A stretch of DNA of 6,093 nucleotides from Flavobacteriales bacterium UBA5933 (GCA_002430925.1 DJDD01000107.1:1-6093); one strand, 5' to 3'; shown: positions 1 to 6,072, numbered from the stretch's first letter. Notes: generated by a model from the letters alone, not told the origin. Made by a program: numbers and translations.

Positions 1-100
1 AAGTGGAAATCCTTTGCTAGCATCTTAGAATGTTTTTTATATTTTCCTTTTCTTTGCTAGTAAAGATTGGGAACAAAAAGTGCGGCCCGTAGGGATTGCC
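1..100. repeat. Partial structured intergenic element (left edge, incomplete)
   Basis: No coding frame is convincing here. Positions 8-22 and 55-68 can fold into an imperfect stem of about 14 pairs with one G-T wobble and one bulged C, around a 32-base AT-rich loop. The nonamer CTTTGCTAG is also directly repeated at 12-20 and 52-60. A small CCC-GTA-GGG hairpin (86-94) follows, inside an unusually GC-rich patch (81-100) for this region. From memory, the pattern GGAAATCCTTT, stem, AAAGATTG, then a GGCCCG..GGGATTG block resembles dispersed intergenic repeats of flavobacterial genomes. That resemblance is recalled, not searched. The element probably starts before the window, and its orientation is unknown. 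Confidence 0.45.
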
Positions 101-122
101 TAATAAAAAAAATAAAGAGCAT

Positions 123-155
123 AAAAAAACCACCTAACTAATTTTAGATGGTTTT
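123..155 (-). terminator. Intrinsic terminator of rho
   Basis: Read on the minus strand, 155-144 pairs with 137-126 in a 12-bp stem with a single G-U wobble and a 6-base loop (138-143). The 3' arm runs into a T tract (the A run 123-129 on the plus strand). It lies 25 bases past the rho stop codon. The plus-strand side has only a short T run, so it is mainly a terminator for rho. Confidence 0.85.
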
Positions 156-179
156 AAAGTATTTATATTTCTTTTTTTA

Positions 180-1850
180 CTATTTATTCATAGAAATCAA
201 AAACTCATCGTTATTCAACGAATTTTTAATTCGGCTATGTAAAAATTCCATAGCTTCTACAGGATTCATATCTGATAAATGGTTTCTTAAAACCCACATA
301 CGTTGTTGAGTATTTTCATCCAATAATAAATCGTCTTTACGAGTAGAAGAATTTACAAGGTCAATAGCAGGGAAAATTCGTTTGTTTGCAATCTTACGAT
401 CTAATTGTAATTCCATGTTACCAGTTCCTTTGAATTCTTCGAAAATAACCTCGTCCATTTTAGAACCTGTATCTATTAATGCTGTAGCTATAATCGTTAA
501 AGAACCTCCATTTTCTATATTACGAGCAGCTCCAAAGAAGCGTTTAGGTTTATGTAAAGCATTTGCATCAACACCACCAGATAAAACTTTACCAGATGCG
601 GGAGAAACAGTGTTGTAAGCTCTTGCTAGACGTGTAATAGAATCTAAAAGAATTACAACATCATGACCACATTCTACCATTCTTTTTGCTTTTTCTAAAA
701 CAATATTCGCAACTTTTACGTGGCGATTTGCTTCTTCATCAAAAGTAGAGGCAATTACTTCTCCGTTTACAGAACGTTTCATGTCTGTAACCTCTTCTGG
801 ACGTTCGTCAATTAATAAAACTATCAAATAAACCTCAGGATGATTTTGAGCAATACCATTGGCAATATCTTTTAAAAGCGATGTTTTACCTGTTTTTGGT
901 TGTGCTACAATCATACCACGTTGTCCTTTACCTAGTGGAGTAAATAAGTCGATAACACGGTTTGATAATGCTTTAGATTTACTTAAATTGAATTTTTCGT
1001 TAGGGAAAAGAGGAGTTAAATGCTCAAAAGCAATACGGTCACGTACATAATCAGGTGTACGACCATTGATTTCTTTTATTTTAATTAAAGGAAAATATTT
1101 TTCACCTTCTTTTGGAGGGCGAACTTCCCCTGTAATTGTGTCTCCAGTTTTTAAACCAAATAAACGAATTTGTGATTGAGAAACATAAACATCATCAGGA
1201 GATGATAAATAATTAAAATCAGAAGAACGAAGAAAACCGTAATTATTATCAGGTAAAATTTCTAAAACACCTTCAGTATTTATAATACCATCAAATTCAT
1301 AATTCGCAGCGCGATATTTATTTCTTTGATTTTGGTTATTTTGATGATGATTTTCGTTTTGATTTTTTTCAGAAGAATGATTGTTGTTATTTTTTTTCTG
1401 ATTGTTCTGATTGTTTTTACGTAGATCTTGACTTTTATTAGATCGTTCTTGAAACTTGTTTACTCTAGGATTAGTTTCTTCCGTTTTTTGAACTTTATCA
1501 GTTGTTTCAGAATTTTTTTCTTCTGCTGTATTTTGTTCATTTACTTTTGGTTGATTATCAACCTCAGTTGTAGGAACTCTTTTTCTTTTTTTATTTTCTT
1601 TTGGCAATTTATCATTTTCTTCTACGGGAGTAGATTCATTGATAACTTTTTTCTCCTTCGCTTTTGCTTCTTTTGCCTTTGGTTTTTGTGCCTTAGGTTC
1701 TTCCGCTTTTGGTTGAGAGTTTATAAATGCTAATACAGCATCAAGCAATTCACCTTTTTTTAATTTTTTATACCCATCAATTTTTAGTTGCTCAGCAACA
1801 TTTTGTAAATCAGGTAATTTTAGTGATTTTAATTCTTTGATATCAAACAT
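180..1850 (-). CDS. rho: Transcription termination factor Rho, with long disordered N-terminal insertion
   Basis: Rho is a hexameric RNA-dependent ATPase/helicase in the cytoplasm that releases nascent transcripts. The protein has 556 residues against about 419 in E. coli. Residues 1-45 match the Rho N-terminal helical domain. Residues 47-182 are a low-complexity insertion, first K/E/A-rich, then N/Q/H-rich. Residues 186-263 form the cold-shock-like RNA-binding domain (GFLRSSDFNYL, DDVYVSQSQIR). The ATPase core follows: Walker A APQ-type loop AQPKTGKT (316-323), catalytic glutamate E349 in DERPEEVTDM, Walker B DVVILLD (397-403), Q-loop PASGKVLSGG with K421, R-loop DTGSKMDEV with K464, and arginine finger R504 in STRKDDLL. 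All these key residues sit at a constant +138 offset from E. coli, so the insertion accounts for the whole length difference. Start: ATG at 1850-1848, where the N-terminal domain begins; only a weak AGGA precedes it. Stop is TAG. The gene is divergent from the membrane protein gene and has its own terminator. Confidence 0.98.
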   Translation of the reverse strand: MFDIKELKSLKLPDLQNVAEQLKIDGYKKLKKGELLDAVLAFINSQPKAEEPKAQKPKAKEAKAKEKKVINESTPVEENDKLPKENKKRKRVPTTEVDNQPKVNEQNTAEEKNSETTDKVQKTEETNPRVNKFQERSNKSQDLRKNNQNNQKKNNNNHSSEKNQNENHHQNNQNQRNKYRAANYEFDGIINTEGVLEILPDNNYGFLRSSDFNYLSSPDDVYVSQSQIRLFGLKTGDTITGEVRPPKEGEKYFPLIKIKEINGRTPDYVRDRIAFEHLTPLFPNEKFNLSKSKALSNRVIDLFTPLGKGQRGMIVAQPKTGKTSLLKDIANGIAQNHPEVYLIVLLIDERPEEVTDMKRSVNGEVIASTFDEEANRHVKVANIVLEKAKRMVECGHDVVILLDSITRLARAYNTVSPASGKVLSGGVDANALHKPKRFFGAARNIENGGSLTIIATALIDTGSKMDEVIFEEFKGTGNMELQLDRKIANKRIFPAIDLVNSSTRKDDLLLDENTQQRMWVLRNHLSDMNPVEAMEFLHSRIKNSLNNDEFLISMNK

Positions 1851-1892
1851 AATCCTATAACTAAGGTATTAATTTGTTTATTTTATAATTCA

Positions 1893-1900
1893 ATAAAGTA
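1893..1900 (-). promoter_or_regulatory. Possible rho promoter -7 element
   Basis: On the minus strand 1900-1893 reads TACTTTAT, one mismatch from the Bacteroidota -7 consensus TAnnTTTG. It lies about 42 bases before the rho start codon. No well-spaced TTG -33 element is evident. This is the best candidate I see in the spacer, but it is weak. Confidence 0.3.
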
Positions 1901-1910
1901 ATTGGGAATC

Positions 1911-1929
1911 ATAACAATAGAATTGTTAT
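1911..1929. promoter_or_regulatory. Perfect palindrome in rho upstream region, candidate operator
   Basis: ATAACAAT (1911-1918) and ATTGTTAT (1922-1929) form a perfect 8-bp inverted repeat around a 3-base spacer. The site lies 61-79 bases upstream of the rho start and just upstream of the possible rho -7 box, where the -33 region would be. The 19-base length and symmetry suit a dimeric repressor, but no binding protein can be named. Chance in AT-rich DNA is possible. Confidence 0.4.
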
Positions 1930-1984
1930 AAAGCGATAAATTTGAGATTTATTAATGCAATAGTACGAATAATTATAAAAAATC

Positions 1985-2005
1985 AAAAAAAAAAAATTAT
2001 ATTTG
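1985..2005 (+). promoter_or_regulatory. Promoter of the DUF4293-type gene, with A12 tract
   Basis: TATATTTG at 1998-2005 is a full match to the Bacteroidota -7 consensus TAnnTTTG, 17 bases before the start codon, predicting a leader of only about a dozen bases. A run of 12 A (1985-1996) sits directly upstream. No TTG -33 element is present at the expected spacing; the A tract may stand in as an UP-like element, which is an inference. Confidence 0.6.
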
Positions 2006-2022
2006 TATTCGAAATTTAAGAA

Positions 2023-2436
2023 ATGATACAAAGAAAGCAAAGTATATATTTATTCTTAAGTGGAATAATCTCGAGTATATTCGCCACAAATTTTGACAAA
2101 TTATTTGATATTAAATTAGATTGGTTGTCAAATCCAGAACAAGGAAATTATATTTTTTCATTAGCTTTTTTCTTTTCTGCTTTAATTTCATTTTTAACTA
2201 TTATGCTTTACAAAAAGCGTAGCTTACAAATAAAGCTAGATTGGTTAAATATTATTTTGAATGTTTTATTAATTGGTTCTTTTGTATACAGTTTACTTAA
2301 CTTACCTGGAGAAGGAAATTCTGAGAAAGGTATTTGGGCATTGGTTCCTTTAGCTTCGATTGTGCTTCTGTCAATTGCCAATCGGATGATTAAGAAGGAT
2401 GATGACCTTGTAAAATCAGTAGATCGTTTCAGATAG
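2023..2436 (+). CDS. DUF4293-type four-helix membrane protein, function unknown
   Basis: This is a 137-residue inner-membrane protein. Hydrophobic segments at about 7-22, 43-62, 74-93 and 103-121 suggest four transmembrane helices with both ends in the cytoplasm. The start MIQRKQSIYLFL and the charged tail RMIKKDDDLVKSVDRFR match what I recall of the DUF4293 family, which is found widely in Bacteroidota and has no established role. There are no catalytic motifs or metal sites. The hexapeptide IKLDWL occurs twice (30-35 and 70-75), before helix 2 and at the start of helix 3. The ATG at 2023 is the family-typical start and lies 17 bases after a full -7 box; there is no clear Shine-Dalgarno sequence. 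The gene is transcribed alone, divergent from rho, and ends at a strong terminator. From memory the rho/DUF4293 pairing recurs in flavobacteria, which would hint at a conserved link, but I could not check that. Confidence 0.88.
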   Translation: MIQRKQSIYLFLSGIISSIFATNFDKLFDIKLDWLSNPEQGNYIFSLAFFFSALISFLTIMLYKKRSLQIKLDWLNIILNVLLIGSFVYSLLNLPGEGNSEKGIWALVPLASIVLLSIANRMIKKDDDLVKSVDRFR

Positions 2437-2465
2437 ACCAAGAACTTTTTATATTATGAGTGTCT

Positions 2466-2502
2466 AAAAGCTGCTTTAACATTAGTTAAAGCAGCTTTTT
2501 TT
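2466..2502 (+). terminator. Strong intrinsic terminator after the DUF4293-type gene
   Basis: A perfect 15-bp stem pairs 2466-2480 with 2485-2499 around an ATTA loop (2481-2484). The 3' arm continues into a run of seven T (2496-2502). It begins 29 bases after the TAG stop and isolates this gene from the glutamine synthetase gene. Confidence 0.93.
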
Positions 2503-2591
2503 ATAAAATAAAGTTAATAAATTGTTATTTGAATACTATAAACACCACTATTTAGGGGATGTTTTATAATAAATGATAAAAAATATTTCTA
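2503..2591. other. AT-rich spacer upstream of the glutamine synthetase promoter
   Basis: No coding frame or RNA gene is evident. The only structure I see is an imperfect inverted repeat, TATAAACA (2537-2544) against TGTTTTATA (2560-2568) with one bulged T. Its GGGG-containing loop is the only G-rich spot nearby. It could be a distal regulatory site or chance. Confidence 0.3.
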
Positions 2592-2611
2592 ACCCTTAAA
2601 AAAATAAGGGT
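2592..2611. promoter_or_regulatory. Inverted repeat ACCCTTA-N6-TAAGGGT, candidate operator of the GS gene
   Basis: ACCCTTA (2592-2598) and TAAGGGT (2605-2611) are perfect 7-base arms around six A. The site ends 18 bases before the -7 box, so it covers the place where a -33 element would lie. The CCC/GGG arms stand out in very AT-rich DNA. Glutamine synthetase genes are usually controlled by nitrogen status, so a regulator site is plausible. A terminator is unlikely because no T tract follows on either strand. Confidence 0.45.
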
Positions 2612-2613
2612 AT

Positions 2614-2662
2614 GTATTTGTTTTTATGTTATTTTTGCTTAGTCAAACAAAAAAACAAATAC
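2614..2662. repeat. 12-base perfect inverted repeat flanking the GS -7 box
   Basis: GTATTTGTTTTT (2614-2625) is the exact reverse complement of AAAAACAAATAC (2651-2662). The 25 bases between them contain the -7 box at 2630-2637, and the right arm ends 3 bases before the ATG. If transcription starts near 2642, only the right arm is transcribed, so the symmetry would act in DNA. If a start lies further upstream, a hairpin next to the start codon could form. Confidence 0.4.
2630..2637 (+). promoter_or_regulatory. Promoter -7 element of glutamine synthetase gene
   Basis: TATTTTTG is a full match to TAnnTTTG, 28 bases before the chosen ATG at 2666, predicting a start of transcription near 2641-2643 and an A-rich leader of roughly 23 bases. 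A TTTG at 2617-2620 is too close to be a normal -33 element. The position of this box also argues against translation starting at 2612. Confidence 0.55.
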
Positions 2663-2665
2663 TTA

Positions 2666-4849
2666 ATGTCTACATTACGATTTAAAGCATTAGAAAAAAC
2701 AGTGAATAAACAAGCAGAAAATGTTGTTATAACAGAAAAACTTTCTACTTTATTTAGTCAAAATGTATTTTCTGATGATACTATGAGAGAATATTTGCCA
2801 AAACCAGCATTTAAAGCTATTATGTCTGCCAAGGTAAAAGGAACAAAGATTCCTCGTGAATTTGCTGATCAAGTTGCATCTGCAATGAAAGATTGGGCTA
2901 TTTCTAAAGGAGCTACACACTTTACACACTGGTTTCAACCCTTAACAGGTACAACTGCAGAAAAACATGATTCATTTTTTCGTCCAACAGAAGATGGTCG
3001 TGCAATTGATACTTTCGAAGGTTCAGCATTAGTTCAACAAGAACCAGATGCATCTTCTTTTCCAAATGGAGGTATTCGTAATACTTTTGAAGCGAGAGGA
3101 TACACAGCTTGGGATCCAACATCTACAGCATTTATTATAGGAACAACTTTATTTATTCCTTCTGTATTTATTTCTTATACTGGAGAAACGTTAGATTATA
3201 AAGTTCCATTATTAAGAGCATTACAAGTTGTTGATGATGCAGCAACAGAAGTTGCTAAATATTTTGATAAAAACGTAACAAAAGTACAATCAACATTAGG
3301 TTGGGAACAAGAATATTTCCTAGTTGATTTAAATTTATATAACTCGCGCCCAGATTTACAATTAACTGGTCGTACATTAGTAGGACATTCTCCTGCAAAA
3401 GGACAACAGTTAGATGATCATTACTTTGGAGCTATTCCAATGCGTGTAATGGCTTATATGCAAGAATTGGAAGTAGAATCTATGAAATTAGGTATTCCAA
3501 TTACTACACGTCACAACGAAGTTGCACCTAACCAATTTGAGTGTGCTCCAATGTTCGAAGAAGCAAATCAAGCAGTAGATCACAATTCATTATTAATGGA
3601 TTTAATGGGACGTATTGCTAAAAAACACGATTTTAAAGTTCTTCTTCACGAAAAACCATTTGCTGGAGTAAATGGATCAGGAAAACACAATAACTGGTCT
3701 TTATCTACAGATACAGGAGAAAACTTATTATCTCCAGGTAAAAATCCTAAAAAGAATTTACAGTTCCTTACATTCTTTATTAATACAATAAAAGCTGTTT
3801 CTGAATATGGAGATATGTTACGTTCTGCAATTGCAGAAGCGGGTAACGATCACCGTTTAGGAGCAAATGAAGCACCTCCTGCAATTATTTCTATTTTCAT
3901 CGGATCTCAGTTAACTGCTGTTTTAGATGAATTAGAAAAAGTAACTGAAGGTAAATTATCTCCTCAAGAAAAAACAGAATTAAAATTAAACGTTGTAGGT
4001 AAAATTCCAGAAATTTTATTAGATAATACAGACCGTAACAGAACTTCACCATTTGCTTTTACAGGAAATAAATTTGAAATTCGTGCTGTAGGTTCTGCTG
4101 CTAACTGTGCTGAGCCAATGACTGTAATTAATACAATCGTTGCTCAACAATTAAAAGACTTTAAAGCTGAAGTTGATGGTTTAGTAGCTGGAGGTTTATC
4201 AAAAGACGAAGCTATTTTCAATGTATTACGTGAGTATGTAAAATCTTCTCGTCATATCTTATTCGAAGGAGATGGATATTCTGATAATTGGGTTAAAGAA
4301 GCAGAAGGAAGAGGTTTAAACAATTATAAAACAACTCCAGAAGCTTTAAAATTAGAGTTAAATCCAAAATATATTGAGATTTATGAAAAAACAGGTGTTC
4401 TTTCTGCTCGTGAAGTTGAAGCTCGTAATGAAATTAAATTAGAAAAATATTCAACTAAAATAGCAATTGAATCTAATGTTTTAGTAGACTTAGCTTTATC
4501 TCAAATTATTCCAGCAGCAGTAAAATACCAAAATGTATTGGTAGAAAATGTAAAAGGTTTAAAAGAAATTTTTGGTTCTGAATTTGAAAAATTAGCTAAA
4601 GATCAAATTGATTTAATCAAAGTTATTTCTAAACATATCAATGTAATTAAAACTTCTGTTGATAAGTTAGTAAAAGAAACTAAGAAAGCGAAAGAAACTG
4701 AAAATCATCAAAAACAAGCAGAAGCTTTTGCAAATAAAGTAAAACCTTTATTTGATGATATTCGTTACCATTCAGATGAATTAGAAGAATTAATCGACAA
4801 CAACTTGTGGCCATTAACTAAATACCGCGAAATGTTATTTACAAGATAA
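2666..4849 (+). CDS. glnN: Type III glutamine synthetase
   Basis: The enzyme makes glutamine from glutamate, ammonia and ATP in the cytoplasm and is a main entry for nitrogen. The 727 residues are close to the length of Bacteroides GSIII (about 730) and far longer than GSI or GSII. GSIII marks include THWFQPLTG (87-95) in the family-specific N-terminal part. Catalytic signatures follow: GWEQEYFLVD (212-221) with metal-binding glutamates; TRHNEVAPNQFE (281-292); the nucleotide/glutamate site KPFAGVNGSGKHNNWS (330-345); AGNDHRLGANEAPP (392-405); and NRTSPFAFTGNKFEIR (458-473) with the substrate arginines. The C-terminal part from about 580 is helical and charged, as usual for GSIII. No key residue is missing. 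I chose the ATG at 2666 because MSTLRFKALE is the usual GSIII beginning. The in-frame ATG at 2612 would add 18 hydrophobic residues encoded across the promoter. The gene ends TAATAA and is a single-gene unit. The symbol glnN is the one used for GSIII; some annotations use glnA. Confidence 0.97.
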   Translation: MSTLRFKALEKTVNKQAENVVITEKLSTLFSQNVFSDDTMREYLPKPAFKAIMSAKVKGTKIPREFADQVASAMKDWAISKGATHFTHWFQPLTGTTAEKHDSFFRPTEDGRAIDTFEGSALVQQEPDASSFPNGGIRNTFEARGYTAWDPTSTAFIIGTTLFIPSVFISYTGETLDYKVPLLRALQVVDDAATEVAKYFDKNVTKVQSTLGWEQEYFLVDLNLYNSRPDLQLTGRTLVGHSPAKGQQLDDHYFGAIPMRVMAYMQELEVESMKLGIPITTRHNEVAPNQFECAPMFEEANQAVDHNSLLMDLMGRIAKKHDFKVLLHEKPFAGVNGSGKHNNWSLSTDTGENLLSPGKNPKKNLQFLTFFINTIKAVSEYGDMLRSAIAEAGNDHRLGANEAPPAIISIFIGSQLTAVLDELEKVTEGKLSPQEKTELKLNVVGKIPEILLDNTDRNRTSPFAFTGNKFEIRAVGSAANCAEPMTVINTIVAQQLKDFKAEVDGLVAGGLSKDEAIFNVLREYVKSSRHILFEGDGYSDNWVKEAEGRGLNNYKTTPEALKLELNPKYIEIYEKTGVLSAREVEARNEIKLEKYSTKIAIESNVLVDLALSQIIPAAVKYQNVLVENVKGLKEIFGSEFEKLAKDQIDLIKVISKHINVIKTSVDKLVKETKKAKETENHQKQAEAFANKVKPLFDDIRYHSDELEELIDNNLWPLTKYREMLFTR

Positions 4850-4868
4850 TAAATTGAATTATTTAAAG

Positions 4869-4898
4869 AAAACCGACGAAATTTCGTCGGTTTTTTTT
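4869..4898 (+). terminator. Intrinsic terminator after glutamine synthetase gene
   Basis: A perfect 11-bp stem pairs 4869-4879 with 4884-4894 around an AATT loop (4880-4883). Its GC-rich core is CCGACG/CGTCGG, and the T tract runs from 4891 to 4898. It begins 19 bases after the stop codon and separates this gene from prfA. Confidence 0.93.
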
Positions 4899-4929
4899 AT
4901 ACAAATTTTTAGAATCCCTTGATAACTTG

Positions 4930-4937
4930 TATCTTTG
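4930..4937 (+). promoter_or_regulatory. Promoter -7 element of prfA
   Basis: TATCTTTG is a full match to TAnnTTTG, with 17 bases between it and the ATG at 4955, the same spacing as at the DUF4293-type gene. A TTG at 4919-4921 lies only 8 bases upstream, too close for a standard -33 element. The predicted leader is about a dozen bases with no Shine-Dalgarno sequence. Confidence 0.6.
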
Positions 4938-4954
4938 CAAACCAATAATTGATT

Positions 4955-6046
4955 ATGGCAGATTTAGGTCTATTAGATAAATTAAGAGCAATCAAACAAC
5001 GTTTCGATGAAGTAGCGGATTTAATTATCCAGCCAGACATTGTAACAGATCAAGCTCGTTACGCAAAATTAAACAAAGAATACTCTGATTTAAGAGACTT
5101 TGTAGAAATTCAAAAAACATACGAAGGTTACATTAATGCAATCGAAGAAGCAGAGGAAATCATAGCAGATGGTTCTGATGCTGAGATGGTAGAATTAGCC
5201 AAAATAGAAAAAGACGAAGCAATCAATGCAATTCCTCCTTTAGAAGAAGAAATTAAAATGATGCTTATCCCAAAGGATCCAGAAGATGACAAAAACGTTG
5301 TTGTAGAATTACGTTCTGGTACAGGAGGTGATGAAGCAGCTATTTTCGTAGAAGATATTTATCGTATGTATTCTATGTATTTCAAAGAAAAAGGATGGAA
5401 ACATGAAGTATTAAATTCTTCTGAAGCTTCAGGAAAAGGTTACAAAGAACTTGTAATGCAAGTAGAAGGTAATGCCGTTTTCGGAACAATGAAATACGAA
5501 TCTGGAGTGCACCGTGTACAACGTGTTCCAGAAACAGAATCTCAAGGTCGTGTTCATACATCAGCAATTACTGTAGCTGTTTTACCAGAAGCAGAAGAAG
5601 TAGATGTAGTTATTAATCCAGCTGATTTGGAATATCAAACGGCTCGTTCATCAGGTGCAGGAGGGCAGAATGTAAATAAAGTTGAGACTAAAGTTCAGCT
5701 TACACACAAGCCTTCAGGAATTGTAATTGTATGTCAAGAAGCTCGTTCTCAGCATAAAAATAGAGAAAAAGCTTTACAGTTATTACGTACTAAATTGTAT
5801 GAAATAGAGTACGAGAAAAAACACTCAGAACGTTCAGCACAACGTAAATCTTTAGTATCTACAGGAGATCGTTCTGCAAAAATCAGAACATATAACTATC
5901 CACAAGGTCGTGTTACAGATCACCGTATCAATAAATCTATTTATAATTTAGATAACTTTATGAATGGAGACATTCAAGAGATGATTGATGCATTAAAGAT
6001 GGCAGAAAATGCAGAAAAATTAAAAGGATCAGATGATGATTTTTAG
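4955..6046 (+). CDS. prfA: Peptide chain release factor 1 (RF1)
   Basis: RF1 recognises UAA and UAG in the ribosomal A site and triggers release of the finished protein. The 363 residues are close to the E. coli length of 360. The N-terminal helical part (about 1-105) is followed by the PCRF domain with ELRSGTGGDEAAIFVEDIYRMY (118-139). The stop-codon reading segment is HRVQRVPETESQGRVHTSA (186-204). Its tripeptide PET (192-194) is of the RF1 P-x-T type, not the SPF of RF2, although E. coli has PAT. The catalytic loop SSGAGGQNVNK (232-242) holds GGQ at 236-238, whose glutamine is normally methylated by PrmC. RSQHKNREKAL (264-274) and the tail GRVTDHR (318-324) are also family-typical. A TTG at 4949 would add only two residues; the ATG at 4955 fits better with the promoter. 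The stop is TAG, which only RF1 itself reads. No prmC is visible in the 47 bases left. Confidence 0.97.
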   Translation: MADLGLLDKLRAIKQRFDEVADLIIQPDIVTDQARYAKLNKEYSDLRDFVEIQKTYEGYINAIEEAEEIIADGSDAEMVELAKIEKDEAINAIPPLEEEIKMMLIPKDPEDDKNVVVELRSGTGGDEAAIFVEDIYRMYSMYFKEKGWKHEVLNSSEASGKGYKELVMQVEGNAVFGTMKYESGVHRVQRVPETESQGRVHTSAITVAVLPEAEEVDVVINPADLEYQTARSSGAGGQNVNKVETKVQLTHKPSGIVIVCQEARSQHKNREKALQLLRTKLYEIEYEKKHSERSAQRKSLVSTGDRSAKIRTYNYPQGRVTDHRINKSIYNLDNFMNGDIQEMIDALKMAENAEKLKGSDDDF

Positions 6047-6072
6047 AATTTAAAAGCAACAATCATATAATT

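Noticed and set aside
1..120. Tail of a neighbouring protein gene at the left edge
   Set aside because: No frame on either strand gives a recognisable or compositionally convincing protein end, and the stem structure explains the sequence better.
1341..1418. Repeat array or CRISPR-like pattern in the T/G-rich stretch of rho
   Set aside because: It is low-complexity coding sequence for Asn/Gln/His/Lys runs, with no regular repeat-spacer periodicity.
382..1733. Open frames on the plus strand at 382-618, 859-1050 and 1428-1733
   Set aside because: They lie antisense to rho, have no start signals or family features, and the phenylalanine-rich one is just the complement of the Lys/Asn/Glu-rich insertion.
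2208..2441. Minus-strand open frame opposite the membrane protein gene
   Set aside because: It is the shadow of a gene with clear helices, promoter and terminator, and its translation resembles nothing.
2612..2665. N-terminal extension of glutamine synthetase beginning at ATG 2612, resembling a short hydrophobic signal
   Set aside because: It runs through the -7 box and inverted repeats, the enzyme is cytoplasmic, and the GSIII family starts at MSTLRF.
2750..3122. Minus-strand open frames inside the glutamine synthetase gene
   Set aside because: The plus strand encodes a complete enzyme with all signatures over this stretch.
4949..4954. TTG start two codons upstream for prfA
   Set aside because: An ATG two codons later gives the same protein, and there is no ribosome-binding signal favouring TTG.
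5382..5567. Minus-strand open frame inside prfA
   Set aside because: It overlaps the conserved stop-codon reading segment of RF1 and has no independent support.
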